Shown here: piece by piece, positions 1 through 6,582 of the stretch
How positions within the stretch are numbered: position 1 is the first letter of the stretch
Layout of the letters: each line of letters opens with the position of its first letter
Source: Pseudomonadota bacterium
Lineage (GTDB): Bacteria; Pseudomonadota; Gammaproteobacteria; Steroidobacterales; Steroidobacteraceae
DNA: 7,647 bases
Direction: 5' to 3'
Assembly: GCA_021826035.1 (NCBI GenBank)
Contig: JAKBBE010000128.1
Coordinates: 1-7,647 of the forward strand
Made by a program: the position numbers and the translations under genes
Notes under the pieces: model-generated
Databases searched by the model: none
What the model saw: the letters and a program-made list of their open reading frames with translations, nothing else
Told to the model about the DNA's origin: nothing

Positions 1-1494
1 GACCGAGAACTGCGAACGTGTCCGTGCCATGCCCAGCCGTGCTTTGCGGTAATGCGCCGATCCGCGCTTGAACGATCGTCAGAGTCAGGTCCGATTGTGG
101 ACGACTCGTCGGTGACTGGCAACGTCAGACGGGGCGCCGCCGGGCCGCGCATTGGATGCCGAGCCGCGCTTCCTCGCACCCACGGCCGTTCGACCGCTCG
201 AACGCCGCGGGCGCGCGCCAAGGTGTTCCGGGGCGATTCGCGAGCCGCCGCCATGGACTGCCCATGACGGTGTGGACTTGAGCGCACGTCCCGTGGGTGC
301 CGCAACGCCGTGTTCCGGCGCGGGCAGGCGGAACAGTCGCAGCCAACAACGGCCTCACGCAGTGCCGCTTCAGGGGCGGGGACCGCCGGGCGGCGATCTT
401 CGCGGCCGCACCGGACGCGCGGCCCGAGGCGCCCGGCGATCCTGCCGGGTCTGCCGCAGGTCAGCGCAGGCGAGGCACGGGGATTGGGTCGGATGCGGCG
501 CCGCTCGAATGCCGCGACCCGCCGATTGAACCCGTCCGGCGGAGAACCGCCTGCCGCGATCCACCCGCGCCGGCGCTGCTGGCCGGCGTTGATACGCAGG
601 GCCGTCGGGGTCCCTCGCGCGAGCGGCAGCGGCGTGCGCCACGCGACAGCGTGCAGCGCCATCGCAGGACCGGGGCGCGGACCGCCGGTGCGACCCGGCA
701 GGCCCAGTTCCGGCAGATCCGCGCCGAGCCGTGAACCCGTCGCTGCGCGAGGGCCTGCCGGAGCGCTCGATGGACACTCCTTTTCGTAGGGAGATCGCGC
801 CCCCCCGCGACAAGACCCTCGGCCGAGAGGCCGAACATCGTGCGGCGTGATGTTTCGGCCGTCGGCGCCACTGCTACGTAGGACCGCCTTGAGGACTCTC
901 GGAGGTGGTCCCTGGCATGACAGAGAGGCCCACTCGCCGATGCGCTGCGGGCCTGTCTTCGTGTGCTTGTGTCGCCTCAAGACACTCCGGCACCGAGCGG
1001 GGCTCCTGATGCGACGCAAGGGGCGATGCAAATGTTCCTGTGCTCGTTGGGCGGGTAATCGGGAGGGGACGCCATCGTGGTGCGTTGGCGTGTGTCCTGT
1101 CCCGCCGTCTGGACTGCCATAACCGCCACATCGACGCCGCAGAACAAGAATGCCGAAAGATCTGACACGCCCAAGCCATTCGCACCTCGCAGCGGCCGCG
1201 CGCGCCGTGATGACCGCCCATCACCCCCGGCGCAGACAGACGCGGCCGGCTCGCAGGCCCCTCCATCTATCCAACGCCGGCGCAAGCGGCCCTCAGACGC
1301 GGCGCGGCAACCCCAATCACCCACGGCGATGCGCACCCGGCGCCCGCCCTCCGCAGAACGCACGGCGTACTGGGCGGGGTCTGCCGCCGGCATCGCACCC
1401 AGATCGAACCCCATAAGGCCCTCATCATGCCGATGCCTCGAACGCACCGCCCACGGGATGCCACCACTGCGACCCGCCGCCGCTGGGGGCTGCG
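1..1494. other. Gene-free upstream region
   Basis: About 1.5 kb with no coding region I can support. Open frames exist on both strands, but they overlap each other in several frames, are very rich in Arg, Ala, Pro and Gly, and show no recognisable domain, as expected of chance frames in high-GC DNA. The region holds one clear imperfect hairpin (829-860) and, at its end, a small possible leader ORF (1427-1498). I looked for tRNA-like cloverleaves, iterons and sigma70 promoter hexamers and saw none that convinced me, although a promoter for the downstream operon is expected somewhere here. It may be a long untranslated leader, decayed genes, or house a non-coding RNA that cannot be recognised by eye. 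Confidence 0.6.
829..860. repeat. Imperfect inverted repeat (hairpin)
   Basis: GGCCGAACATC (829-839) is the reverse complement of GATGTTTCGGCC (849-860) apart from one extra T in the right arm, with a 9-nt loop. The right arm is not followed by a T-run, so it is not a classical intrinsic terminator. A self-complementary decamer, CTCGGCCGAG (818-827), lies just upstream. It could be a regulator-binding palindrome, a structured RNA element or the end of an upstream transcript. Confidence 0.45.
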
Positions 1495-1498
1495 ATGA
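1427..1498 (+). CDS. Possible 23-codon leader ORF
   Basis: A short reading frame begins with ATG at 1427, preceded by AAGG (1415-1418) 8 nt upstream, a fair Shine-Dalgarno match. It ends at TGA 1496-1498, which overlaps the ATG of the lipoprotein gene as ATGA (1495-1498). The arrangement would couple translation of the lipoprotein to the small frame. The peptide is basic (many Arg) and resembles nothing I know. Short frames of this kind are common by chance, so this is only a candidate. Confidence 0.15.
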   Translation: MPMPRTHRPRDATTATRRRWGLR

Positions 1499-3132
1499 AG
1501 CTGCGCATACGGCCCGTGCTGGGCGGCCTCTGCGCCGCGGCGCTGCTTGCCTCGGGCGGCTGCGTGACGAACTCAGGCATGCACGAACCGCAGTTCCTGG
1601 CCACGATGCAGCACAAAGTCACCGATCTGTTCGACAATCCGAACCCCTGCTCGAACAACGCCAGCGACATCGGGGTCGTAACCGGCGCGGTGGTCGGGGC
1701 GTTCATCGGCCATCGCGTCGACAAGAACGGCAAGGGCACGCTGCTCGGCGCGGCCGTCGGAGCCACGGTCGGGGGATTGATTGGTCACACCCTCGATGAG
1801 CGGCGCTGCGCGCTGTACCGGATCGCCGAGCAAGATCATCTCAAGCTCGCCAGCGCCACGATCACGCCGGCGAAGCTCGGAATCGCCGGCAAGCACACGC
1901 TCGGACTCGACGTGCAGATCCAGGATCAGGGTGTGATTTTCGAGCCGCGCTCGGCGCACCTCGTGCCGGGGGCACGCGGCTACCTCGTGCAGATCGCCGC
2001 CCAGTACACTCCCGGCGAGCTGGTCGCTGCGCTCGGGCCGAACCCGCCCGCACAGGCGCTCGCCGCCACCGAGCACCGCAAGGTGCTGATCGTCGCCCAC
2101 GCCGCCCAGAGCTCAGATCCGCTCTGGGCGGAGCGCCTGTCCGAAGCGCGCGCCCGGGTGGTTGCCGCAATCTTCGCCGCCCGCGGCGTGCCCCGCGATG
2201 ACATTTACTTTCAGGGTGCGGGCGATGCGCTGCCGATCGGCAACAATGCCACCGCGCGTGGGCGGCAGGAAAACCGGCGCGTGCAGATCGTCGATGTCGC
2301 CTCGACGTCCCAGCTACGGCGCTATCTCGGTCTGCGCCGGACCAATCCGGCCGATTTCACCGGCGTCGCCTACCATCCCGTCCCGCCGGCAACTGCCGTG
2401 ACCGCAGCGCAACCCCCCCGCGCTGCCCCTCAGGCGTCCTTTCTCGATCGGATGGCAGCCCGCGCGAAGCGTCTGGCCTGGAAAGTGCGGCACCGCGCGC
2501 CCCCACCCACCGCAGTCGCTGCGGCCGCACCGCCCCTGGTCGCGCCGCACCCCGCGGGCCTGCCGCCGGGCGCCTACGACTTCGGCGGAACGCCGCTGCA
2601 GAGGGCACAGTCTCCGATCGATCTCGGCACGCTGCGCAGCCACTCGATGTTCAGTTTCATCCGTGCCGCCCATGCGGGCGACGAATCGATGCTGATCGGC
2701 GCCTGCACCACCGATCACCCGCACCTCGCGAGCGCCGTGCGCAACCTGTCTTCGGGGCGGGTCCTGCCGATTCGCGATGACCTGCCGGGATTCTACGGCG
2801 CGCCCTGGCTGAGCGAGCCGCACGGCAATCTGGTGGCGATCCTCGATGCGTATGTGCCGCGCTCATCCGGATTGCCGGTGCCGGATCCGCGCATCGACAT
2901 CTACCGGGACTATGCCCGATTTCATGAACGCCAACCGACCTACTCCCGGCTGGCGCCGGTCAATGTCTACCGCGGACCGCGCGGCACCTTGTATCGGGTG
3001 TTCGTCGGCGGGCCGATGCAGTGCGTGGATCTGTTTGTGCCGACGCACGCCGGCCAGGGGCAGGCGCGCATCTACTATCCTCAGTTCGGTCAGGGTTATC
3101 TCGCCAAAGCCGCCTTCACGGTCCGCCAGTGA
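1495..3132 (+). CDS. OmpA-family lipoprotein with glycine zipper
   Basis: Predicted outer-membrane lipoprotein of 545 aa. Residues 1-22 form a signal peptide (basic n-region MKLRIR, hydrophobic core) ending in LASGGC. Cys23 is the likely lipidated residue, although the position normally held by Leu is Ser. Residues 58-98 contain two Gly-rich hydrophobic stretches (GAVVGAFIGHR and GAAVGATVGGLIGH), a glycine zipper. Residues about 145-268 are an OmpA-like peptidoglycan-binding domain, shown by LSEARARVV (215-223), GAGDALPIGN (241-250) and GRQENRRVQI (256-265). Arg219 matches the conserved peptidoglycan-contacting Arg, but by hand alignment the partner Asp falls on Ala204. A Pro/Ala linker (about 295-360) leads to a C-terminal domain (about 370-545) that I do not recognise. 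The start is ATG 1495, with GGGGG (1485-1489) 5 nt upstream. It is the first gene of the operon and probably anchors a complex to the envelope. Confidence 0.88.
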   Translation: MKLRIRPVLGGLCAAALLASGGCVTNSGMHEPQFLATMQHKVTDLFDNPNPCSNNASDIGVVTGAVVGAFIGHRVDKNGKGTLLGAAVGATVGGLIGHTLDERRCALYRIAEQDHLKLASATITPAKLGIAGKHTLGLDVQIQDQGVIFEPRSAHLVPGARGYLVQIAAQYTPGELVAALGPNPPAQALAATEHRKVLIVAHAAQSSDPLWAERLSEARARVVAAIFAARGVPRDDIYFQGAGDALPIGNNATARGRQENRRVQIVDVASTSQLRRYLGLRRTNPADFTGVAYHPVPPATAVTAAQPPRAAPQASFLDRMAARAKRLAWKVRHRAPPPTAVAAAAPPLVAPHPAGLPPGAYDFGGTPLQRAQSPIDLGTLRSHSMFSFIRAAHAGDESMLIGACTTDHPHLASAVRNLSSGRVLPIRDDLPGFYGAPWLSEPHGNLVAILDAYVPRSSGLPVPDPRIDIYRDYARFHERQPTYSRLAPVNVYRGPRGTLYRVFVGGPMQCVDLFVPTHAGQGQARIYYPQFGQGYLAKAAFTVRQ

Positions 3133-3194
3133 GCCACGCGATGCTGTGCCGTAGCGCCGCCCCCATCCCGCCCCAGAGCGCAACCGCGCAGATC

Positions 3195-3198
3195 GAGG
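3195..3198 (+). promoter_or_regulatory. Ribosome binding site of gene 2
   Basis: GAGG lies 7 nt before ATG 3206, good Shine-Dalgarno spacing, and supports this start. The 73-nt gap after the lipoprotein stop contains no visible terminator, so co-transcription is likely. Confidence 0.6.
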
Positions 3199-3205
3199 TA
3201 TCGCG

Positions 3206-4681
3206 ATGAAAGCGCAGTGGTTCGATTTCCTCTACGGCATTCCGGTGCCGCTGTTCGGGCAAGTCGGCAAGCTCGCGCGGCTGAAGTCCGACACCCGCAG
3301 CCTCGCGGCAAGCACCTGGCGCGACGATCCGCTCGGGATGCCGGCCCCGGAGCGGCGACTGTGCACGGATTATTACGCCGCCTTCGGAGAGAACATCTCC
3401 TCCAAGCCGGTGTTCGAGAACGCCTACGCCTATCTGGTGCACTCCTACCAAAGTGATATCCGCCCGATGGCTCTCTGGCAGCACGCGTTGCTGGTCGCGC
3501 TGACCCTGGCGGAGGCGGCAGGCACGGGATTTCTGCTCGCGCCCTGGGTATCGCAGGAGATGTCCGCCGCCCAGATCGGCTATGTCGGCTGGATCATCGC
3601 CTTTGCCTTCGCCTTCGGGATGCTGATCCTCACCCATTCCGCCGGACGGTCCTATAAGAAAGCCGCGCTGTTCCAAAGCGTTGTCGGTAAGCAAGACCTC
3701 GACACGCTCACGCACATCCGACCGATCTCTCTGTCGATGGCGCAAGACGCCGACGCCGCACAAGCGCCCGAGGTCCGCTTCGTCGCGCGGGTCTCCAAGG
3801 GTGCGAACGATCGCGGCTCGCTCTGGCCAACCATCGCAACCGTGCTGGTGCTGGCAGCGGCCCTGGCCTTCATCTTTTACATCCGCTGGGAAGGCATCAA
3901 GGAGACGGAAACCCATCAGGTCGTGCATCTGGAGCACCACGGCATCTCCTCCTCGAGCAACAACCCCTTCGCCGCCATGACCTCGGGAAATTCCGCGCCC
4001 CTGCCGCCGGCCGTCGAACAGGCGCAGCAGCAGGCGCGCGACCGGGTCGCCAAGGAGATCGGGCGCGAGCAGGCCGGACAGGGCTTCGGCGCCGCAGCGC
4101 TCCTGTCCTTCATCTACATCATGACCCAGAGCGCCGGCTTTCTATTCTCGTACCAGCACGCCTTTCTCGCCGATGGCGAGCAGGCATTCGAACTGACCCG
4201 TGGGGAATCGCACTATGAAACCTATGTGCGCGCCATCGCCTCCCCGTTTCTGCACCGCGGCGAGGCACGTCTGGCCGAACTGCGTCAGTACCTGATCGAG
4301 CACATCCCCGAATACGCCGAAAATTCCGCCCGAGTCTCCTTCATGGATTTCTACAGTCGCAAACAAGGAGAGAAGCTGCGCCAGGAGGATCTCTCCGGGC
4401 TCATCCAGCAGCCCGATACGCCGCGCGCGACGTCGAGTTCCCCGGCGACGCCTGCCGCAGCCCCCGGCAGCGCGCCGAGCGGCGGTACGGATGAGGCCTT
4501 GCGTGCCGCCGCGCAAGAGATCTATGCCCTCGGCGATGCGGCGGCGCGCAAGGCCCGCTTCCGCGAACGTTCCGCCGGGCTCGGCAGCGCCGAGCAGCTG
4601 AAACTGCTTGAGTTCTTCAATCAGATCAAGGACGAGCACGCTCGGGTCCAGACCCTGGCGCAAGACCTGTTCAAAGACTAG
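3206..4681 (+). CDS. Four-helix membrane protein, family unknown
   Basis: A 491-aa inner-membrane protein that I cannot assign to a family. Hydrophobic segments suggest helices at about 91-115, 125-143, 207-227 and 293-315. The basic stretch RSYKK after helix 2 is probably cytoplasmic, giving: cytoplasmic N-terminus (1-90), short periplasmic turn, cytoplasmic loop (144-206), periplasmic loop (228-292), and cytoplasmic C-terminus (316-491). The periplasmic loop has a His-rich patch (HLEHHG, 241-246), a Ser/Asn stretch and then a Gln/Glu/Arg-rich, probably helical part. The C-terminus has a low-complexity Ser/Thr/Pro/Ala linker (about 404-428) followed by a charged, likely coiled helix to the end. 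No ATPase, transporter or protease motif is visible. Its neighbours suggest it is the inner-membrane part of an envelope complex. A conjugation or secretion component is possible but unsupported. Confidence 0.85.
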   Translation: MKAQWFDFLYGIPVPLFGQVGKLARLKSDTRSLAASTWRDDPLGMPAPERRLCTDYYAAFGENISSKPVFENAYAYLVHSYQSDIRPMALWQHALLVALTLAEAAGTGFLLAPWVSQEMSAAQIGYVGWIIAFAFAFGMLILTHSAGRSYKKAALFQSVVGKQDLDTLTHIRPISLSMAQDADAAQAPEVRFVARVSKGANDRGSLWPTIATVLVLAAALAFIFYIRWEGIKETETHQVVHLEHHGISSSSNNPFAAMTSGNSAPLPPAVEQAQQQARDRVAKEIGREQAGQGFGAAALLSFIYIMTQSAGFLFSYQHAFLADGEQAFELTRGESHYETYVRAIASPFLHRGEARLAELRQYLIEHIPEYAENSARVSFMDFYSRKQGEKLRQEDLSGLIQQPDTPRATSSSPATPAAAPGSAPSGGTDEALRAAAQEIYALGDAAARKARFRERSAGLGSAEQLKLLEFFNQIKDEHARVQTLAQDLFKD

Positions 4682-4684
4682 GAG
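4680..4684 (+). promoter_or_regulatory. Ribosome binding site overlapping gene 2 stop
   Basis: AGGAG overlaps the TAG stop (4679-4681) of the membrane-protein gene and lies 6 nt before ATG 4691. Ribosomes ending on gene 2 are therefore placed at the start of gene 3. This is strong evidence for the chosen start and for translational coupling. Confidence 0.75.
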
Positions 4685-4690
4685 ACTGGC

Positions 4691-5389
4691 ATGCGCATTT
4701 CATGGCTCGCAACACCCGCGGCACTTCTGCTCCTCGCAGCGGCCGCGCCCGCAGATGCTGCCTTGGTCAACCAGATTCCGAGCTGCTACACGGCGAACCA
4801 CTACCGCTTTGCCAGCGCGCCGCCGAGACATCTGCTCTACGTGCTCATCGATCAAGCCGGACAGTTGAGCCCAACATTGCAGAAGTCCGTGATTGACAAC
4901 ATCAATCACGCGCTCGGACCGGCGACGAAATTCGTGATCGCGGAGTTCTCCCGCACTACGAAAAACCACTACCTGCGCGTGCTGTACACCGGCATCGTCG
5001 AGAGTCCGATGAGTACTGAGGAGCGCGACAACGTGCCGGTGAGTTCGCTCCAGGGCTTCGCAAGCTGCATGCGTGGTCAGGCGATGTACGCGGTGCACAT
5101 GGCAGATACGACCGCCGAGCACGCCCTGCAAGCGGCGGCGGGCGGAGCCGATCAGCCGAATAACATCCTCATCTCACTGAAGACGATCGCGCCGGTGATC
5201 GCGCAGGATCCGGCGGCCAAGAAGGTGCTGTTCCTGATCAGCGATGCAATCGAGGACTCGAGCTTCGGGAACTTCAGCGCCGGCATACCAAATCCCACCC
5301 AGATGGTGCAGCGCGCACGCACCCATGGCCTGCTCGCCGACTTCGGGGGCGCTCGCGTCTTTGTGCTCGGAGCGGGGATCGGGCCATGA
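4691..5389 (+). CDS. Exported vWA-like protein, C-terminus apparently missing
   Basis: A 232-aa periplasmic or secreted protein. Residues 1-23 are a classical signal peptide, with a likely cut after Ala-Asp-Ala (21-23). The mature part has the order of a vWA (Rossmann-like) domain: a first strand with HLLYVLIDQAGQLS (47-60), a helix (63-75), a second strand KFVIAEFSR (80-88), a later strand KKVLFLISDAIEDS (177-190) and a final strand ARVFVLGAGIGP (221-232). The metal-site motif DxSxS is degenerate (Asp54, then Gln-Ala-Gly-Gln), while Asp185 sits where a conserved vWA Asp is expected. Cys32 and Cys126 could form a disulfide. A vWA domain normally continues with one more helix and strand, but this protein stops at Gly-Pro. 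A matching helix-strand module is found at the ends of both downstream Sel1 proteins. The vWA assignment rests on pattern only. The stop overlaps the next start (ATGA, 5386-5389). Confidence 0.82.
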   Translation: MRISWLATPAALLLLAAAAPADAALVNQIPSCYTANHYRFASAPPRHLLYVLIDQAGQLSPTLQKSVIDNINHALGPATKFVIAEFSRTTKNHYLRVLYTGIVESPMSTEERDNVPVSSLQGFASCMRGQAMYAVHMADTTAEHALQAAAGGADQPNNILISLKTIAPVIAQDPAAKKVLFLISDAIEDSSFGNFSAGIPNPTQMVQRARTHGLLADFGGARVFVLGAGIGP

Positions 5390-6579
5390 GCGCGGCATCG
5401 CAACGGCCGGCGTCTGTGGGATGGAGGCGATGCGGGGCGGCCTGGATCGCGGTGAGACGGAGTCTGGTACCGGGTCTATGCACTGCCGGCATGCTGGGCC
5501 TCGGCGTGATCGCCAAGGTGCCGGCGGAAGTTCCGCCCGCGCTGTCGACACTGATCCAACAGGCCAAGGCGGGCGTGCCGGCAGCGGAATTTACATTAGG
5601 GTTAGCATATTACGAGGGCAAGGACGGACTGCACCCGAATCCCGTCAAGGCTCTGTACTGGTTTCGGAAGGCGGCCGCGCAGGGACTTGCGCAAGCCGAG
5701 TTCAACTTGGGGGCCTATCACGCAAATGGTGAAGGTGGACTCCACCCGAATTCCGTCAAGGCTCTGTACTGGTTTCGGAAGGCGGCCGCGCAGGGACTTG
5801 CGCAAGCCGAGTTCAGCTTGGGGACCTATCACGCAAACGGTGGCGGCGGACTGCACCCGAATCCCGTCAAGGCTCTGTACTGGCTTCGAAAGGCGGCCGC
5901 GCAGGGACTTGCGCAAGCCGAGAACGACTTGGGGGTCTTTCACGCAAACGGTGAAGGCGGACTGCACCCGAATCCCGTCAAGGCTCTGTACTGGTATCGG
6001 AAGGCGGCCGCGCAGGCAGATCCTCAAGCCGAGTTCAACTTGGGGGCCTATCACGCAAACGGTGAAGGCGGACAGCACCCGAATCCCGTCAAGGCTCTGT
6101 ACTGGTTTCGAAAGGCGGCCGCGCAGGGATTTCCGGCAGCCGAGCGCACTTTGGGGGCCTATCATGCAGACGGTGCAGGTGGACTCCACCCGAATCCTGT
6201 CAAGGCTCTGTACTGGTTTCGAAAGGCGGCCGCGCAGGGATTTGCGCAAGCCGAGTACGACTTGGGGATCTATCACACAGAGGGTGGAGGTGGACTCCAC
6301 CCGAATTCCGTCAAGGCTCTGTACTGGTTTCGGAAGGCGGCCGCGCAGGGATTCAAACCAGCCATAGCGAAACTGCAGGCGCTTGAGAATTCACCACGGA
6401 CAAAGCTCGCGCGATCAGCACCGCAACCCGCGCAGGCGCCTGCCGCAGCACCGATAGACAACGAGCGTGTGGCTCGGAGCCTGCAATCGTTTTGGACTCT
6501 GTACTTCCGAGCCTCGAACGCGCAGGTCGTGGATTTCGGCACGCCCGCCCTGGTTCGGCCCGTGGGCTTTGGAAACTAA
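5386..6579 (+). CDS. Exported Sel1-repeat protein with near-identical repeats
   Basis: A 397-aa protein. Arg-rich residues 1-25 and a hydrophobic stretch (about 26-43) look like a signal peptide. A GTG at 5452 (Val23) would give a more typical signal length, but ATG 5386 overlaps the previous stop and has GGGGA (5374-5378) upstream. Residues 52-336 are Sel1 (TPR-like helix pair) repeats: one divergent unit (52-88), six nearly identical 37-residue units (89-310) with core ALYWFRKAAAQG and HPNPVK, and a half unit (311-336). Sel1 repeats build scaffolds for protein-protein contacts. A Pro/Ala linker (337-357) leads to a C-terminal module (358-397) shared with the next protein. Codon use in the repeats and in residues 68-75 (two TTA codons) is less GC-rich than in the neighbours. 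It is probably a periplasmic adaptor; the partner is unknown. Confidence 0.88.
   Translation: MSAASQRPASVGWRRCGAAWIAVRRSLVPGLCTAGMLGLGVIAKVPAEVPPALSTLIQQAKAGVPAAEFTLGLAYYEGKDGLHPNPVKALYWFRKAAAQGLAQAEFNLGAYHANGEGGLHPNSVKALYWFRKAAAQGLAQAEFSLGTYHANGGGGLHPNPVKALYWLRKAAAQGLAQAENDLGVFHANGEGGLHPNPVKALYWYRKAAAQADPQAEFNLGAYHANGEGGQHPNPVKALYWFRKAAAQGFPAAERTLGAYHADGAGGLHPNPVKALYWFRKAAAQGFAQAEYDLGIYHTEGGGGLHPNSVKALYWFRKAAAQGFKPAIAKLQALENSPRTKLARSAPQPAQAPAAAPIDNERVARSLQSFWTLYFRASNAQVVDFGTPALVRPVGFGN
5650..6393 (+). repeat. 111-bp tandem repeat array (Sel1 coding)
   Basis: Six full copies of a 111-bp unit (37 codons) start at 5650, 5761, 5872, 5983, 6094 and 6205, followed by a partial copy at 6316-6393. 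Each begins with the stretch encoding ALYWxRKAAAQ and contains a GCGGCCGC octamer. Long stretches are identical between copies. Because the unit length is a multiple of three, copies can be gained or lost without breaking the frame. It also keeps spurious frames open on both strands. Confidence 0.95.
6457..6576 (+). repeat. Shared C-terminal module, copy 1
   Basis: This segment encodes residues 358-397 of the first Sel1 protein, with core SFWTLYFRASNAQVVDFG followed by PALVRPVGFGN. By hand, 29 of the first 39 residues match the copy at 7270-7395, and roughly three quarters of the bases match. The pattern (amphipathic helix with FWxxYF, then a strand VVDFG and a PALxxPV tail) resembles the last helix and strand of a vWA-type domain; that reading is inference. 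Confidence 0.85.
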
Positions 6580-6582
6580 ATC

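Noticed and set aside
568..588. CGCCGG/CCGGCG stem with 9-nt loop
   Set aside because: Short pure-GC stems are expected by chance here, and no T-run or other context supports a function.
977..1447. Minus-strand frame of up to 156 codons, with an internal ATG (complement of 1412-1414) preceded by GAGGG
   Set aside because: The first 30 residues look protein-like, but the rest is Arg/Cys/Gly-rich with no domain. It overlaps other long frames, as chance frames do in GC-rich DNA. Conservation in relatives would be needed to accept it.
1000..1494. Sigma70-type promoter for the operon
   Set aside because: I found no pair of -35 and -10 hexamers with acceptable match and spacing; isolated TGACA and TAAT pieces are not enough.
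1077..1799. Plus-strand frame of 240 codons running into the lipoprotein gene
   Set aside because: It overlaps 300 bases of the well-supported lipoprotein in another frame, has very Arg-rich low-complexity composition and no recognisable domain.
3206..5389. Assignment of genes 2 and 3 to a type IV secretion or conjugation system
   Set aside because: No ATPase, pilin, relaxase or named Tra/Dot/Icm motif is visible in the window; the idea rests only on general membrane character.
5602..6367. Long frames on the minus strand and in another plus frame across the repeat array
   Set aside because: They arise because a 111-bp repeat without stops in one copy stays open in all copies. Only the Sel1 frame gives a recognised fold, signal peptide and gene spacing.
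5650..6393. CRISPR-like regular repeats
   Set aside because: The units are 111 bp, contiguous and in frame with a Sel1 protein. There are no unique spacers and no cas genes.
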